From NCBI GenBank assembly GCA_017893485.1, contig CM030359.1:27611750-27675749 (forward strand): 64,000 bases of DNA, read 5' to 3'. The position numbers were made by a program, and so were the translations under genes. This document shows positions 1 to 11,311 of this stretch, in pieces. Position 1 is the first letter of the stretch, and each line of letters opens with the position of its first letter. Source of the DNA: Hemerocallis citrina. Its lineage: Eukaryota; Streptophyta; Magnoliopsida; Asparagales; Asphodelaceae. Below the pieces are notes generated by a model. The model saw only the letters and a program-made list of their open reading frames with translations. It ran no database searches and had not been told where the DNA came from.

Positions 1-785
1 ACAATGGAGAGGAGCATAGTGTCGGTGGCTTCGGGATGTTGGGTTTTGGGTTCGACGGTAGGGTGAGCGGGAGGAAGAGAAGGGGAGTTCGTTGGGTTTG
101 TTTTGTTTTTTTTTTTTTGGTTTTGTTTTATTCTGATTGGGTTTAAATCAGAGGAGGGAGAAAGAAAGAGAGAGTACGAGAGAGAGAGATAATAGGGGGG
201 GAGTTACGAGATAATGGGAAGTGTGCATGCAAAGTGGGGAGAAGTTAGAGTACGGGACAAAAAGTGGGGTGTGAAGAATAAATTGTATACGGGTGGTTGT
301 AGGGTTAATCTGTATAATTAAATGGGTTCTGGGTTAATGGATTTGTGCTTGGGCTTAAAATGGTTTCAAACTATTTAAATAAAATATTTAGGAGGTTGGG
401 CTAAATTTTGGGCTCAGATTAAAAGTATAATTAAGAAAAAAATGGAATTGGGCTTATGATGACAACTGGGCTCAAACGAACAATAAATAAAATCAAAATA
501 CAAGTTTGGACTTTGGATTAATTTAATAAAATCAAATACAAATTTGGGCTTTAGAATAAACAATTTGGTTTCAGAATAAAATCAAAATACAACTTGGGCT
601 TAAAATAACAATTAAACAATTGGGCTCACATTTAATAAAATTAATAATGTAAACTTGGGCTTATAATAGACAATTGAGTTTATAAAAATAGTTTAAATAA
701 CGAAATCAATTAGGGAAAATAGTTAGGAGATACTGAGGATTTAAATACGGAAAAATACTTTTAAAATACGTATTATTTTGTGCAT
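1..785. other. AT-rich non-coding stretch with GA-rich start
   Basis: No convincing coding potential was seen. The first 250 bases are purine-rich with GAGAGA runs near 170-190. From about 300 to 680 the phrase TTGGGCT recurs about nine times in an AT-rich background. It may be degenerate internal sequence of the copia element whose 3' end follows, but no protein homology supports that. Confidence 0.5.
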
Positions 786-931
786 ATTTTATTTTATTTA
801 GGGGGAGCAACCTTAAATTGTAAAATTTGCATATCTATCGGTGTGACATGTTCAGGCGAAGCATGTTGTTTTAAAAGTTACTATTATATACTGTTTAGTT
901 ATTGTGTTGTCATCATAAAAAAGGGGGAGAA
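786..931 (+). mobile_element. 3' internal end of a SIRE/Maximus-like copia element, with polypurine tract
   Basis: A first purine motif, GGGGGAGCAA, lies at 801-810. The polypurine tract AAAAAAGGGGGAGAA (917-931) directly abuts the LTR start at 932. A GGGGGAG-type box repeated shortly before the 3' LTR is characteristic of SIRE/Maximus copia elements. The polyprotein would lie to the left, outside the window. Confidence 0.6.
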
Positions 932-2252
932 TGTTTGATTTTGATGACTACAACACGATACACATATGTTCTAAACATGTCTCTTGCAGTGTGTACACAA
1001 AGCTTTCAAGGCTCAAGATCAAGCTACAAGACAAGTATCATTCAAAGCTTCAAAGATTTTCAAAGTGATCAGCTCAACAACAAGCTACAAGAGTTTCTTG
1101 AAAATTGATGTAAAAAATTGTAATCTTTGATATGTATGCTTAGGAATCTTGTAATAGCCTTGATGCACACACTCCCACATCCCCTAGAAACAAAAATAAA
1201 GTTTATTAAAAATCAAAAATGTCAAATTCAAGCTTGTATGAGTTCAGCTATCAAAGTACCAGTTGACTTACTTAGATAGCAGTCGACTGTTCAAGTACGA
1301 AACAATATAAACTTACTCAGGCTCTGACCAGTCGACTGTTCGAGCAACTTTGACAGTTTTCTGAAGTTTAAAATTTAATTTTCGAATTCAAATCATTTCT
1401 GCCGTTTTATGTTGGCTAACTGTTTTCTAACGTCTTTGAAGTCTTTACTCTATAAATAGAGTTCAGATTGTAATTGGAAAATGTTACCCAATGTTATAAT
1501 CAAGTCTTTGCTTTTATTTGTGAAAAAGAACTCTAAGTTTTTAAGAACTCTTATTCTCTTAGACTTGGTTCTCTAATCTCAGTCTTGTATAACAACAATT
1601 AAGTTCAAGACTGCGATTAGAAGTTGACCTATAGCCTCAATACAAAAAGCACATTCAAAAATCAAGGCTCTAGGTGTTGTAATCTTCTATTTCTTTGTTG
1701 TTCACTCCCGGGTTGTGAGAGTGGTCCTCTCGGTTGGAGAGAAGGGCTCTTGGTGTAGATTTAGTGTTCACTATAGGTTGTAGAGTGGGTTCTTGCTCTC
1801 TCTAGTGGTGAGAGAGGTCTACGGGTTTGGCATAGTTGTTGCCAAAGGTTGTAGGGTATTCTTTTAAATCTTTTCAAGAATAGTAGAAAATCTCAAGTGG
1901 GTTGCTTGGGGACTGGACGTATATCGGGAGGACCGAACCAGAATATATCGCTGTGTTAGCATTGTTGTTTCTCTGTGGTTTGATCTCTCTAACTTGCAAT
2001 TTTAATTTCGCCGCATTTTATAGTTGATATGTGTCTGATCAGTCGACTGATTGTCCTATTAAGTCGACTTACAGATTTGTTGTTCTTCTATTTGATAAAC
2101 TCTTATTTATCTGTCGATTAAGTCGACTGGTTTATCTTTCCAGTTGACTGAACAGTAGTTTCAAAGTTAAATAATTTTTAGTTTTTACATAAAACTATTC
2201 ACCCCCCCCCCCCTCCGTCTAGTGTTATTTGCCTTGCATACAGGATCCAACA
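932..2252 (+). mobile_element. 3' LTR of a copia (SIRE/Maximus-like) retrotransposon
   Basis: The 1321-bp LTR begins TGTTTGATTTTGATGA directly after a polypurine tract and ends GGATCCAACA, giving the short inverted ends TGTT...AACA. Close to its end lies a C-run followed by CTCCGTCTAG, a layout typical of copia LTR 3' ends. A TATA box (TATAAATA, 1451-1458) sits about 520 bp in, with the expected transcription start about 30 bp later. The LTR joins a LINE reverse transcriptase directly at 2253, so it inserted into that LINE; the other side is outside the window, so no TSD can be checked. The palindrome CAGTCGACTG and close variants recur about six times. Confidence 0.75.
1451..1458 (+). promoter_or_regulatory. 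TATA box of the copia LTR
   Basis: TATAAATA inside the LTR, preceded by CTC and followed by AGTTC; it is the only good TATA motif in the LTR and is placed as expected for the U3/R border. Confidence 0.6.
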
Positions 2253-3119
2253 TGAATGAACCACTTTGGTAGTTCGTAAACCGACATGAGATACGTTGGA
2301 AGACTACTAAGAACCGAATTAATAAGTGTAATTCTACCACCTAAAGATAAGAACCTTCCCTTCCACCCAGCCGACCGCTTTTCCACCTTTTCTACTACTG
2401 GCATCCAGTCATCCTGTCGCATCCCTCCAGGTTTGATTGGCATACCCAGGTACTTTAATGGAAAATCTCCAATCTCGCAACCTAGATAACCTTTAATTTC
2501 CCTAATCGGAGTTGATAATCCCTCTCCAAAAGGGGTAACACAACTTTTATTGAGATTAATACTCAACCCCGACCAAGCCTCAAAACACCTAAGAACCATC
2601 CTCATCGATAGTATCTCCTCCACGTTTGCATCATCGAACATGAATGTATCGTCCGCATATTGAAGAATTTTCACCTTGTCACGCATTCCTTTAATCACAA
2701 GCCCATTAATAACATTTTTATCCATTCTGACCCTAATCATTTCTGCTAACCCGTTTGCAACCAAAGTAAAGAGTAGCGGGGAGAGTGGATCCCCTTGTCT
2801 CAATCCTATACAACATTTAATTTCATGCCCTGGCTGACCATTGAAAAGAATGAATGATTTCCCTCCTCTGACTTACATCCTCATCCACTGTCTCCATTTA
2901 CTGCCAAAACCTTTAAGAGTAAGAACTTCCTTAATGCACTCCCAATCCACTGTATCATAAGCCTACTAAAAGTCTAGTTTAAGGAGGAATCCATCCGCAT
3001 TTCTTATGGCATCTGAAAACAATCTCATGTGCCGACGCCACGCTGTCCATGATGTCACTTCCTCTAAAAAAACCACTTTGAGATTCACCCACTACATCCG
3101 GAAGATGTGGCGCCAGTCT
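2253..3119 (-). pseudogene. L1-type LINE reverse transcriptase fragment
   Basis: Minus-strand translation gives a plant L1-like reverse transcriptase in order. First comes a segment with ESQSGFFRG (upstream palm/finger). Next is motif A, LKLDF followed by two in-frame stops and AYDTVDWE. Then come the LRQGDPLSPLLF motif, the catalytic YADDT box and the GYLGCEIGDFPLKYLGMPI stretch of the thumb region. At least three stops break it between 2804 and 2978. Both ends are cut by later insertions: the copia LTR on the left (2252/2253) and the Tekay-1 LTR on the right (3119/3120). The rest of the LINE (endonuclease, C-terminal zinc region) is not visible in the window. Confidence 0.85.
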
Positions 3120-6100
3120 TGTCACGCCCCACTTCCTAAAAGGAATACGGAATACAGTACGCAACTAAGCCCAGCGAATGGTTTTCACCATCCATAAGCT
3201 GTAAGGATCTACTTGACTCAGCAAAACAGTAAATATAACAATATACTCAACCAAGAATGCATAAAAAATTATAAATCAATAGTATTTATTCGCAACAATA
3301 ATGAATATCCCAAACAAATACGAGGTCTGAAACAAAATAATATCCTGGGACTATAAGCCCAAATACAAGTCTCAATACAGTACATGAATAAAATAGTTCA
3401 AACAAAACATTAAAGAAAATTTTCCAATGCACAGCTCAAAACTTTTGCTCACCAACTCCAGTAGGCAAGCGATCACCAAAACCTACTCATATAGCAATGA
3501 CACGGAAAATAGGAAGACAGGAAAATATAATGTCCATTAGTTGCAATTTCCGGGCAGCAAGCTGTACAAGCAAGCAAAGGAAAGGGGAAAATATGAAACA
3601 AAGATGGGAAATGCTGACATGGAGAAAAGCAACAAGGATAGCAGTCTACAGATAACAGTAAACAGAAGGTAAACAGTAAAGAGTATAACAGTAACAGTGA
3701 CAGTAGAGGATAATAGTAATAGTAACAGGATGTGACAATGAAATAGTTATTCTTATGTCTAATGTTCATTACTATCTAGGTAGCACTTCATGCGTCCCAA
3801 ATTATACCACATGGTTGCTACATCAAACAGTTTCATTTTAAGATTTCGTAGTGGAACCTATAGGGCAGTATATTCAGACAAACGGTAATAGTAACAGTAA
3901 TAGAAAACAATAACGGTGTCGTGGATCATGCCCTCATGCATCCAGAGATAAACAGTGGGTACCACCGTAACAGAGGGGGAAACGAGTTCCTTTCTGTATA
4001 CGCATTTCTATATTGTCCACTACTAGATCTTTTACCTTAAAAACCCCGGCTTGATTAGTTTTCATTATTATTAAACAGGTGTGAACGAATACAAATAGAG
4101 CAAAATACATGGCAAGAACAAAGGATAAGACTAAGATGTATAGGAAACACAAACGGGTGACAAAGTAACTTTTAACAGTCAAAACAACGAAACTTTCAGT
4201 TCTGGACAGCCAGACACTACTGTACCAAATCTGAGATTGCCGTTGATACAGAACTGAAAATCAAGATCCATCAGAAAATCTAGAAACTAGACTCTCCACC
4301 CAATCCAGTGCATATATACAAGTTACACATAAGTCACAAAAACAGGGTTGAAAACAGCGTTTAATACAGAAGTTATGTTCAGCCAGAAAATGCAAAATCT
4401 TGTTTATAAGCATGAAAAGGATTTGAAAACATCATAATTAATTCTGAGAAAAATATGGAAGATTCCCTGGTATATATAGTCTCAACATATAAAATATCAT
4501 GAAATTATATTATAGATAGTATAGTCAATAAAATTGGGAAAATAGAGCAATGCAACAAAATCTCAATTCTGAAAGTTCAAACATAGCAGTACCAAAACGG
4601 AGATAATTCACAAAATACTATTCAAAATCCAGATCCGTCAAAAGGGTGATAAAATAGAAAAATCAGGCTACAGTTCATATTCACAAAGTTTTCATCAAAA
4701 ATGAATAGAATCAGGTTGAAATCGTAATTCTTTACTGAACATCATGCAGTTTGGAAATATGTCGGTTGGTTTCATAAGCATGAAATGAAATACAAAAGTT
4801 ATTAATTAATTCCACAAAAATTTTGGATTGACCCCAGTCATGTATAAACATACCCAGCAAAATATAGAGTTCAAATTCTACTCTTATTATCAGTTTAAAA
4901 TAATATTTCATATAGAAATCACATAGTTCAGAATCTGAAATATATGATATGACTGCAGTAAAACAGCAATAACTCATGCACAAAAAATCGGAATTCTGAT
5001 CCGTCGAAAGTTCTAAAAACTAGAAAACAAAGCCTACAAATCATGTTCACAAATTTATTTATTTTACTGATGTTAACAGGGTCGAAATTACTGTATAAAA
5101 ATAGGGCAGCAGTGAAACAAAAACTCTTTTATGCATTTTATCAAATAGTTTAATTACAAACGATCCAATCTAAGATGGCATACAAAGCATGATATATAGG
5201 AAACTCAAATACGCATGGCATGTGAATCAACAATCTATAATAAGATAGTACATTATACAAATATCCATGAAGCAATCATCTACAACATACGATATGTCAC
5301 AACAAGCATATACATGAAGATGTCCATCTAATCTAAATTGTTTCATGCAACAGGTGAAAACTACTGTGAAATAATCATGATCAAGAGATGAAGGGACGGA
5401 TCAACTAAAAAGATATATGATCATCATGAGAGTGACAACAAACACATGCAAGACTACTTACGGTATTTAACTTGTATGACAAAAATTACATACAAGCTAC
5501 TTGCCTGAAAACGACAATGGAGATGAAGAACAAAATAACGGGAACGGATCCCGAACAACGAACACAACACCAAATAGCATGAACAAGGGCAAGAATCAAA
5601 ACCCACGAAAATACGGCGGTGCACGTGTTCACACGCACACACAAGGTAGCAGCAAACAGCAAGAGTGGTGACAATAGCACAGGGCGGCGACAGCACGGGC
5701 GGAAGACGATGACAGGTGGAGGATGGGGACAGCAACGCTAGGGCTACGGCAACGGCGGTACAGCAAGGGGACGACGACAGCACAGCAACGTCCAGGGTCG
5801 GTAATGATGAGGGGATCTGGGGTCGCTGCGGCTCGAGCGGGGATAGGGCGGCACAAGGATCAGCGGTGAAGGGAAAAGGAACATGCTAAGAGGGAGATGG
5901 GTTCACCGGCGAAGGAGGGTCGAGGCGGTGACGGGCGACAGACATAGCAGCGGGGTCAGAAGGTAGGAGAGAGGGGAGGACGGGGGTGGCAGATGTGGTA
6001 GAGAGAGAGAGAGAGAGAGATTAGAGTTTAGATAATTAGGGTTATGGTGTGATTAGTAGGGTTATATAGAGTCAAAACGGGTTTGGGTGAACTGGGTAGT

Positions 6101-6357
6101 ATCCAATACGAAGAAAAGAGTCCAATATGAGACAAATAGGCCTTGAATTTGTTTTAGACAATAAACATTGTCAAGAACAAATTTGTAGATTAATCAAATG
6201 AGAATATAAGGCTGAATCAAACATAAATGAGTCATAGGGAGAACAACAACATATAATTTAGAAAGGGACGAAAAGATATACAATCAGAAATAAAATAAAA
6301 TAGCCACGAATTTAATTAAATACAATTAAAATAAAAAAATGAGTCACATGGGTTACA
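3120..6357 (-). mobile_element. Tekay-1, 3' LTR (left LTR, minus orientation)
   Basis: On the plus strand this LTR starts TGTCACGCCCC and ends GGGTTACA, so in element orientation it runs TGTAACCC...GGGGCGTGACA, the ends usual for Tekay/Del chromoviruses. It is 3238 bp. Blocks in the same order recur in the right LTR: GCTCACCAA at 3448 and 11645, TTACTATCTAGGTA at 3770 and 12134, TCTGGACAGC at 4201 and 12649, and ATCTAGAAACTAGACTC at 4278 and 12723. The copies differ heavily between these blocks. The distal part is GC-rich with a GA microsatellite at 6001-6022. A polypurine tract borders it at 6358-6370. Confidence 0.8.
6062..6069 (-). promoter_or_regulatory. TATA-like box of the Tekay-1 left LTR
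   Basis: Minus-strand CTATATAA about 290 bp inside the LTR start, upstream of the GC-rich leader; placement fits a U3 promoter. Confidence 0.45.
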
Positions 6358-6370
6358 AATCCTACCCACC
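6358..6370 (-). other. Tekay-1 polypurine tract
   Basis: Minus strand GGTGGGTAGGATT lies directly against the LTR start TGTAACCC, the position and composition expected for the plus-strand primer of reverse transcription. Confidence 0.65.
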
Positions 6371-6470
6371 TAACAAGAAAAATTTTGTCCTTGAAATTCA
6401 ACAAGAAGTATATAGGGTAACCCCAAAAGAAAAGAGAATAACAATAAAAGCAACAACAACAAAACAAGAA

Positions 6471-9400
6471 CTACACAAACAAATGATGAAATCTCCGCTG
6501 AATATCCTTCTCCAGCTCCCAAGTCGACTCACCCCGCTAGTCAGGATTCCAAGAAACACGAACAAGCTGGATTACCTTGTTCTTTAATACCTTCTCCCGC
6601 CGGTCCAAAATTGCAACTGGCGGAATTTCACAAGACAGATCCGGCCTCACAGATAACTCCGAGTAGTCAATCACGTGGCTCTCATCACGGATATACTTCC
6701 TTAATTGCGAGACATGGAAGACATCGTGCACTCTTGATAACGCTGGTGGCAATGTAAGACGATGGGCCACTTTGCATACTCGTTCCACGATGTCAAACGG
6801 TCCGATGAACCTGGGGCTCAACTTGCCTCCACCACCAAAACAAATGACACCTCTCCACGGTGATACCTTAAGGAGAACATGGTCTCCCACCTCAAACTCC
6901 AAGGCTCTCCGATGAACATCAACCCATCTCTTCTGCCTGTCTTACGCGGCTTGAAGATGCTTCCTGATCTGAGTCACAGCATCCACCATCCTGGTGATCA
7001 ACTCCGGACCCAACAACTTCCTCTCACCAATGTCATCCCAGCACACTGGCGACCGACATTTCTGACCATAGAGTGCCTCGTACGGAGCAGCCTTAAGACT
7101 GGCCTGAAAGCTGTTATTGTATGAGAACTCTACAAGATGCAAGTGGCCCTCCTAAGAACCTCCAAATTGCAGCACACAGGATCCCAACATGTCCTCTAGA
7201 GTCTGGATGGTCCTCTCTAACTGTCCATCTGTCTGAGGGTGAAAAGCTGTGCTGTACTTCAACTTACTCCCCAGACTACTCTGAAAACTCTCCCAAAACT
7301 GCGACCTGAACCTCGTATCCCTATCCGATACAATACTGACTGAAACCCCATGAAGTCTGACAATCTCTTGTATGTACTTCTCAGCTAGGCTCTCACTAGA
7401 ATTTCCAACTCTGAAGGGAGCGAAGTGAGCACTCTTCGTCAACCTGTCCACAATCACCCAAATGGCATTGTGACCCTTAGGACTCCTCGGCAAAGTGGTC
7501 AAAAAATCCATGGTGATATGTTCCCACTTTCACTCTGGAATGGGGAGAGGCTGAAGAAGTCTGGCGGTCCTCTGATGCTCTGCCTTCACCTGCTGGCAAA
7601 TCAAGCACTGCGACATAAATCTCGTTACGGCCCTCTTCATACCATGCCACCAAAAGTGAAGCCTCAAGTCCCGGTACATCTTAGTTTACTAGGATGAATA
7701 GAGTACGTCGATTGGTGGGCTTCCTCAAGCAACTTTTGACGAACCTCACCCTGCGGAACACACAACCCAGACCCAAAATGAAGAGATCCATCTGAGTGAA
7801 AAATCATATCAGTCCTCGTACCCGCTTCAACTTTGGCTCTGAACCCTTACAATTGCTCATCACCTGCCTGAGCTTCCTTAATCTGCTCAACAAGAGACGA
7901 CTGCAATTGAAGCATCATGCAACTCCAATCAGAACCTGGCAAGATCACATCCAAATCCAAACTCCTCATCTACTCAATAAGCTCTCTCTACAGAGTCAGG
8001 AACATGGCGACTGGTCTCCTACTCAAAGCATCTGACTCCAAGTTCACTCTACCAGGATGGTATTGCAAACTGATGTCATAGTCAGCCATCAACTCCAACC
8101 ATTGCCTCTGTCTCATGTTCAGTTCCTTCTGAGTGAAGACATACTTGAGACTTTTGTGGTCGGTAAAGATTTCCACTCGGTCCCCAAGTAGATAGTGTCT
8201 CCACAACTTCAAAGCAAAGATCACCGCAGCCAACTCCAAATCATGGGAGGATAGTTCTTCTCGTGCGACCTCAACTGTCTGGGCACATAAGTAACAACTC
8301 GACCCTTCTGCATCAACACTGCACCTAGGCCCTTGCCAGAAGCATCATAGTGAACCACAAAACCACCCAAACCATCCGGAATAGTCAACACTGGTGCTGA
8401 CGTCAACCGGATCTTTAACTCTGCAGAAGCTCCACTGCAAGCTCCATCCCAGACGAACTTCTGATCCTTTCCTGTTAGCTTAGTCAACGGCCCAGCAATC
8501 TTTGAAAAGTCTTGAAAAAACTTTCGATAATACCCAGTCAAATCAAGGAAACTTCTCACTTCCGAAACTAACTTAGGAACGGGCCAATACTTGACCGCAG
8601 CAATCTTGGACGGATCAACAGAAATACCATCGCCTGAGATAATGTGTCCCAAGAAGGTAACTCGATAAAGCCAGAACTCACACTTGCTGAGTTCCCCATA
8701 GAGCTGATTTTCCCTCAAGGTTTGCAGAACCAACCTCAATTGATCAGCATGATCCTTTTGGTTCTGAGAATACATCAGAATGTCGTCCATGAAGACTACC
8801 ATGAATTTATCTAGAAATGGAGAGAAGACTCTGTTCATCAGACTCATGAATACTACTGGCGCATTCGTGCCACCGAAAGGCATCACTAGGAACTCATAGT
8901 GCCCGTATCTGGTCTTGAACGCAGTCTTCTGCACATCAGCTGCCTTCACCTTCACGTCCAACTTCGAAAAGATAGCAGCTCCACCCAGCTGATCAAACAA
9001 ACCATCGATCCTGGGTAGCGGATACCGGTTCTTCACTGTAACACTGTTCAGCTCACGGTAATCCACGCACAGACGAAGACTCCCGTCCTTCTTACTAACA
9101 AACAAGACAGGAGCGCCCCATGGGGACACACTGGGCCTGATGAAACCTAAATCCAGCAATCCTTGAACCTGCACCTTTAGCTCTGCTAGCTCAACTGGTG
9201 CCATCCGATAGGGACTCTTCGATATCGGCACAGTACCTGGCTGAACCTCAATACTGAATTCCACTTCCCTATCCTGGGGTAGTCTAGGAAACTCCTCTAG
9301 AAACACATTTAGAAATTCCCGCACTACAAGAGGCGCATCCTCATAGCCTGAGTGCAACTCCATTGCACAACCTACATCATCAACCACCTTCTGACGACGC

Positions 9401-9769
9401 CCAAGGGGTAACTCCCCAGCGTGGAACTCAAAATCCGCACGGCCTGACATCCTGAAGACAACCTTCTTCGCTCGGCAATCAATGATCGCATGGGTCTCAC
9501 CCAGCCAATCCATGTCAAGAATCATATCAAACCTTGAACTGCCGATCACAATCAGATCTTATCTGAAATCAGCATTTCCAATCACCACGGACTCTGCTTG
9601 CACTCCCAGGAAAAGACGACAACACTGCCACCTGTGGTGTTGTTCCAAGCTACCGGTAACACACTGCACTCCAACTAATGCTGATCCACAAAGCGGGAGG
9701 AGACGAAGGAATGGGTTGCGCCGAAATAAAAATGAACACGAGCAGGAAAGAAATGAACAAGAATGACAC
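6471..9769 (-). pseudogene. pol: Tekay-1 pol: protease, reverse transcriptase, RNase H, integrase, chromodomain
   Basis: Order on the minus strand matches a chromovirus. The protease remnant reads FYFGATHSF, where the family has an Asp before the Ser/Thr-Gly, so the catalytic Asp is lost. The RT has FMDDILMYS near 8790 and MPFGGTNAP; just after the motif A Asp (FSKLDV) about eight residues usual in the family are missing. RNase H shows TDHKSLKYV near 8150. Integrase shows the D,D,E residues in [18 protein letters not shown] and HPQTDGQLERT. The C-terminal GPF-type region is followed by a chromodomain ([12 protein letters not shown]) broken by an in-frame TAG after SWNPD. Other stops lie near 9672, 7149 and 6940, and the frame changes between protease, RNase H and integrase. 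It is not functional. Confidence 0.9.
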
Positions 9770-9925
9770 CTAAGATAGAGTCAAAACAAGAGAAAAGATG
9801 AACAGATGAAAGATAACCAATGAATATGGAAAATGGTGTAGGAAAGACAACATGAAAGAAAGATGCAAAAGAAATAAAATAAGGAACAAATAACAGAACA
9901 ACAAAAAACACACACAAAAGAATAC
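9770..9925 (-). other. Candidate spliceosomal intron in the Tekay-1 gag-protease linker
   Basis: On the minus strand the exon ends TTGCAG and the insert begins GTATTC. It is strongly T-rich, has TTTTGACTC as a plausible branch site, and ends CTATCTTAG before the next exon GTGTCATTC. Length is 156 nt, a multiple of three. Without it, the protein reads straight from VVAG to VILVHFFPARV as in related elements. This is seen in the sequence; splicing itself is inferred. Confidence 0.65.
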
Positions 9926-10544
9926 CTGCAACGACTTCTTCCACGGTCTCAGCTTCCGCCGCTATCAAGTTGAAAGCCTGACCTCTCCCTATAGCAGCGC
10001 TCCTCTGACCGACGATCTGACGCTGAGGGGGAAGTGGCGGTCTGACCTGACTACAGAATGGCGTGACTGTGGCCTGGTCGTGCCTCCTCCGAGGACAATC
10101 TCGAACCAAGTGGTCGGTAGCACCACAACCGAGACACCGACGGTTGGCCTTCCAGCAATCCATGCACAAGTGCCCAGGGGTCTGGCAAAAGTTGCAAACA
10201 ACATCCCTCCGTGGAGGAGAAGGACGGTATGAAGCTGTCCTGACGGCAAGGACCGGAGCTGGCCTCTTGATCGGGTCTCTAGTAGTCCTGGTAGCAACAG
10301 CAGCGGGGTACTGCACAACCCACTGAGAAGGGGTCTCCCGAGCTCGAGTCTGCTCTGTCTCTCGGGCTGCCTCCAAAGCATCCGCATAGGTATGGAGATG
10401 ATGGGCAGCAAAGTGCACCTGAATCCCCTGATCAAGACCCAAAAGGAACCTCCGAGCACGATCCTCCTTATTTGCCACAAAGGTGATAGCGAAGCGGCTA
10501 AGCCTGGTGAACTCCGCGGCGTACTCGTCCACGTATCTAGTGCC

Positions 10545-10645
10545 CTATCCCAAGAAAACTTGGTGCTACAATACTACATATATAATATGTAACAAAACCT
10601 CAAAACACGACACTAATAAATCAAACAGACAACCAACCAACCAAC
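10545..10645 (-). other. Weaker candidate intron in Tekay-1 gag
   Basis: A 101-nt T-rich insert with stop codons, minus-strand borders CAT|GTTGGT and GGGATAG|GGC, separates FLALKH from GTRYVDEY. Excision joins the two frames exactly. The 5' splice site is poor, so an ordinary insertion is an alternative. Confidence 0.4.
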
Positions 10646-11289
10646 ATGCTTCAAGGCAAGAAACTGATGCTCCATTTCTACCCGGGTGATGCGGGGGAAG
10701 AATTTCTCTAGGAAGCTCTGAGCAAAAGTGGCCCAAGCAATAGGCCGCTCTAGCCTCTTGGATTCTACCCTCGACCAGATGTGGGCCAAATCCACCAACT
10801 TTATGCACAGCACATCCACACGGTCAGCATCGGTGACCCTAGCTGCCTGTAGCAGACTTTCCGTCCATATCAGCCTCGAGTGGCATCTCAGTACTAGCGA
10901 ACTTATCAGGATGAAACCTCATGAAATCCATAATGGTACCTGGACGAGGGGGCAAAACTACTGGGTCAGGCACAACGGGGGTCAAAACAGCATTCCAATT
11001 AGCAGCCTCCAAAGCGGCCTTAACCAGTTCGCTGTGCTCCTACTGCATCTGTGAAATTTGCTGGAGCACCAGAGTAACAACTTCCAACTCATGATGGTCT
11101 TCTTTCAAGCGAGAAGACGAAGCATTCCCATGAGCCATAGTCTGCACAAACCCCAAAACAATTAGCATTCAGATCAAGTTGATTATTAATTTCTCGTGCA
11201 TTGCATGGCCTGTCGGCAGTTAAGTAGATCCTAACTAAGTCAAGCTTGTCTAATATATTAGTCAAACCAACACATTAGCCAAACCTGAG

Positions 11290-11301
11290 ATTCTGATACC
11301 A
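11290..11301 (-). other. Tekay-1 primer binding site (initiator tRNA-Met type)
   Basis: Minus strand TGGTATCAGAAT, ten bases from the LTR end, matches the plant initiator tRNA-Met primer site TGGTATCAGAGC except at the last two bases. It fixes the right LTR as the 5' LTR. Confidence 0.8.
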
Positions 11302-11311
11302 CCGAAAACCT

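Larger units (their letters stand above)
9675..11138 (-). pseudogene. gag: Tekay-1 gag, two candidate introns
   Basis: The start is the ATG at 11138 (MAHGNASSSRLKEDHHELE), about 150 nt inside the primer binding site. Visible parts are an N-terminal segment with FMRFHPDKFAS, the capsid-like region (ITRVEMEHQFLALKH, then VDEYAAEFTRLSRFA), and two adjacent zinc knuckles (CNFCQTPGHLCMDC and CLGCGATDHLVRDC). Stops interrupt the N-terminal part (TAG after QISQMQ, and another near 10845). Between FLALKH and GTRYVDEY there is a 101-nt T-rich non-coding insert. Between VEEVVAG and VILVHFF there is a 156-nt T-rich insert with good GT and AG borders. Removing both restores continuity with the family pattern. 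The second insert stays open in frame and would encode a hydrophobic stretch if retained. Confidence 0.85.

Noticed and set aside
5454..5856. Cys/Leu-rich minus-strand frames in the Tekay-1 left LTR
   Set aside because: Several overlapping frames in GC-rich LTR sequence with no homology.
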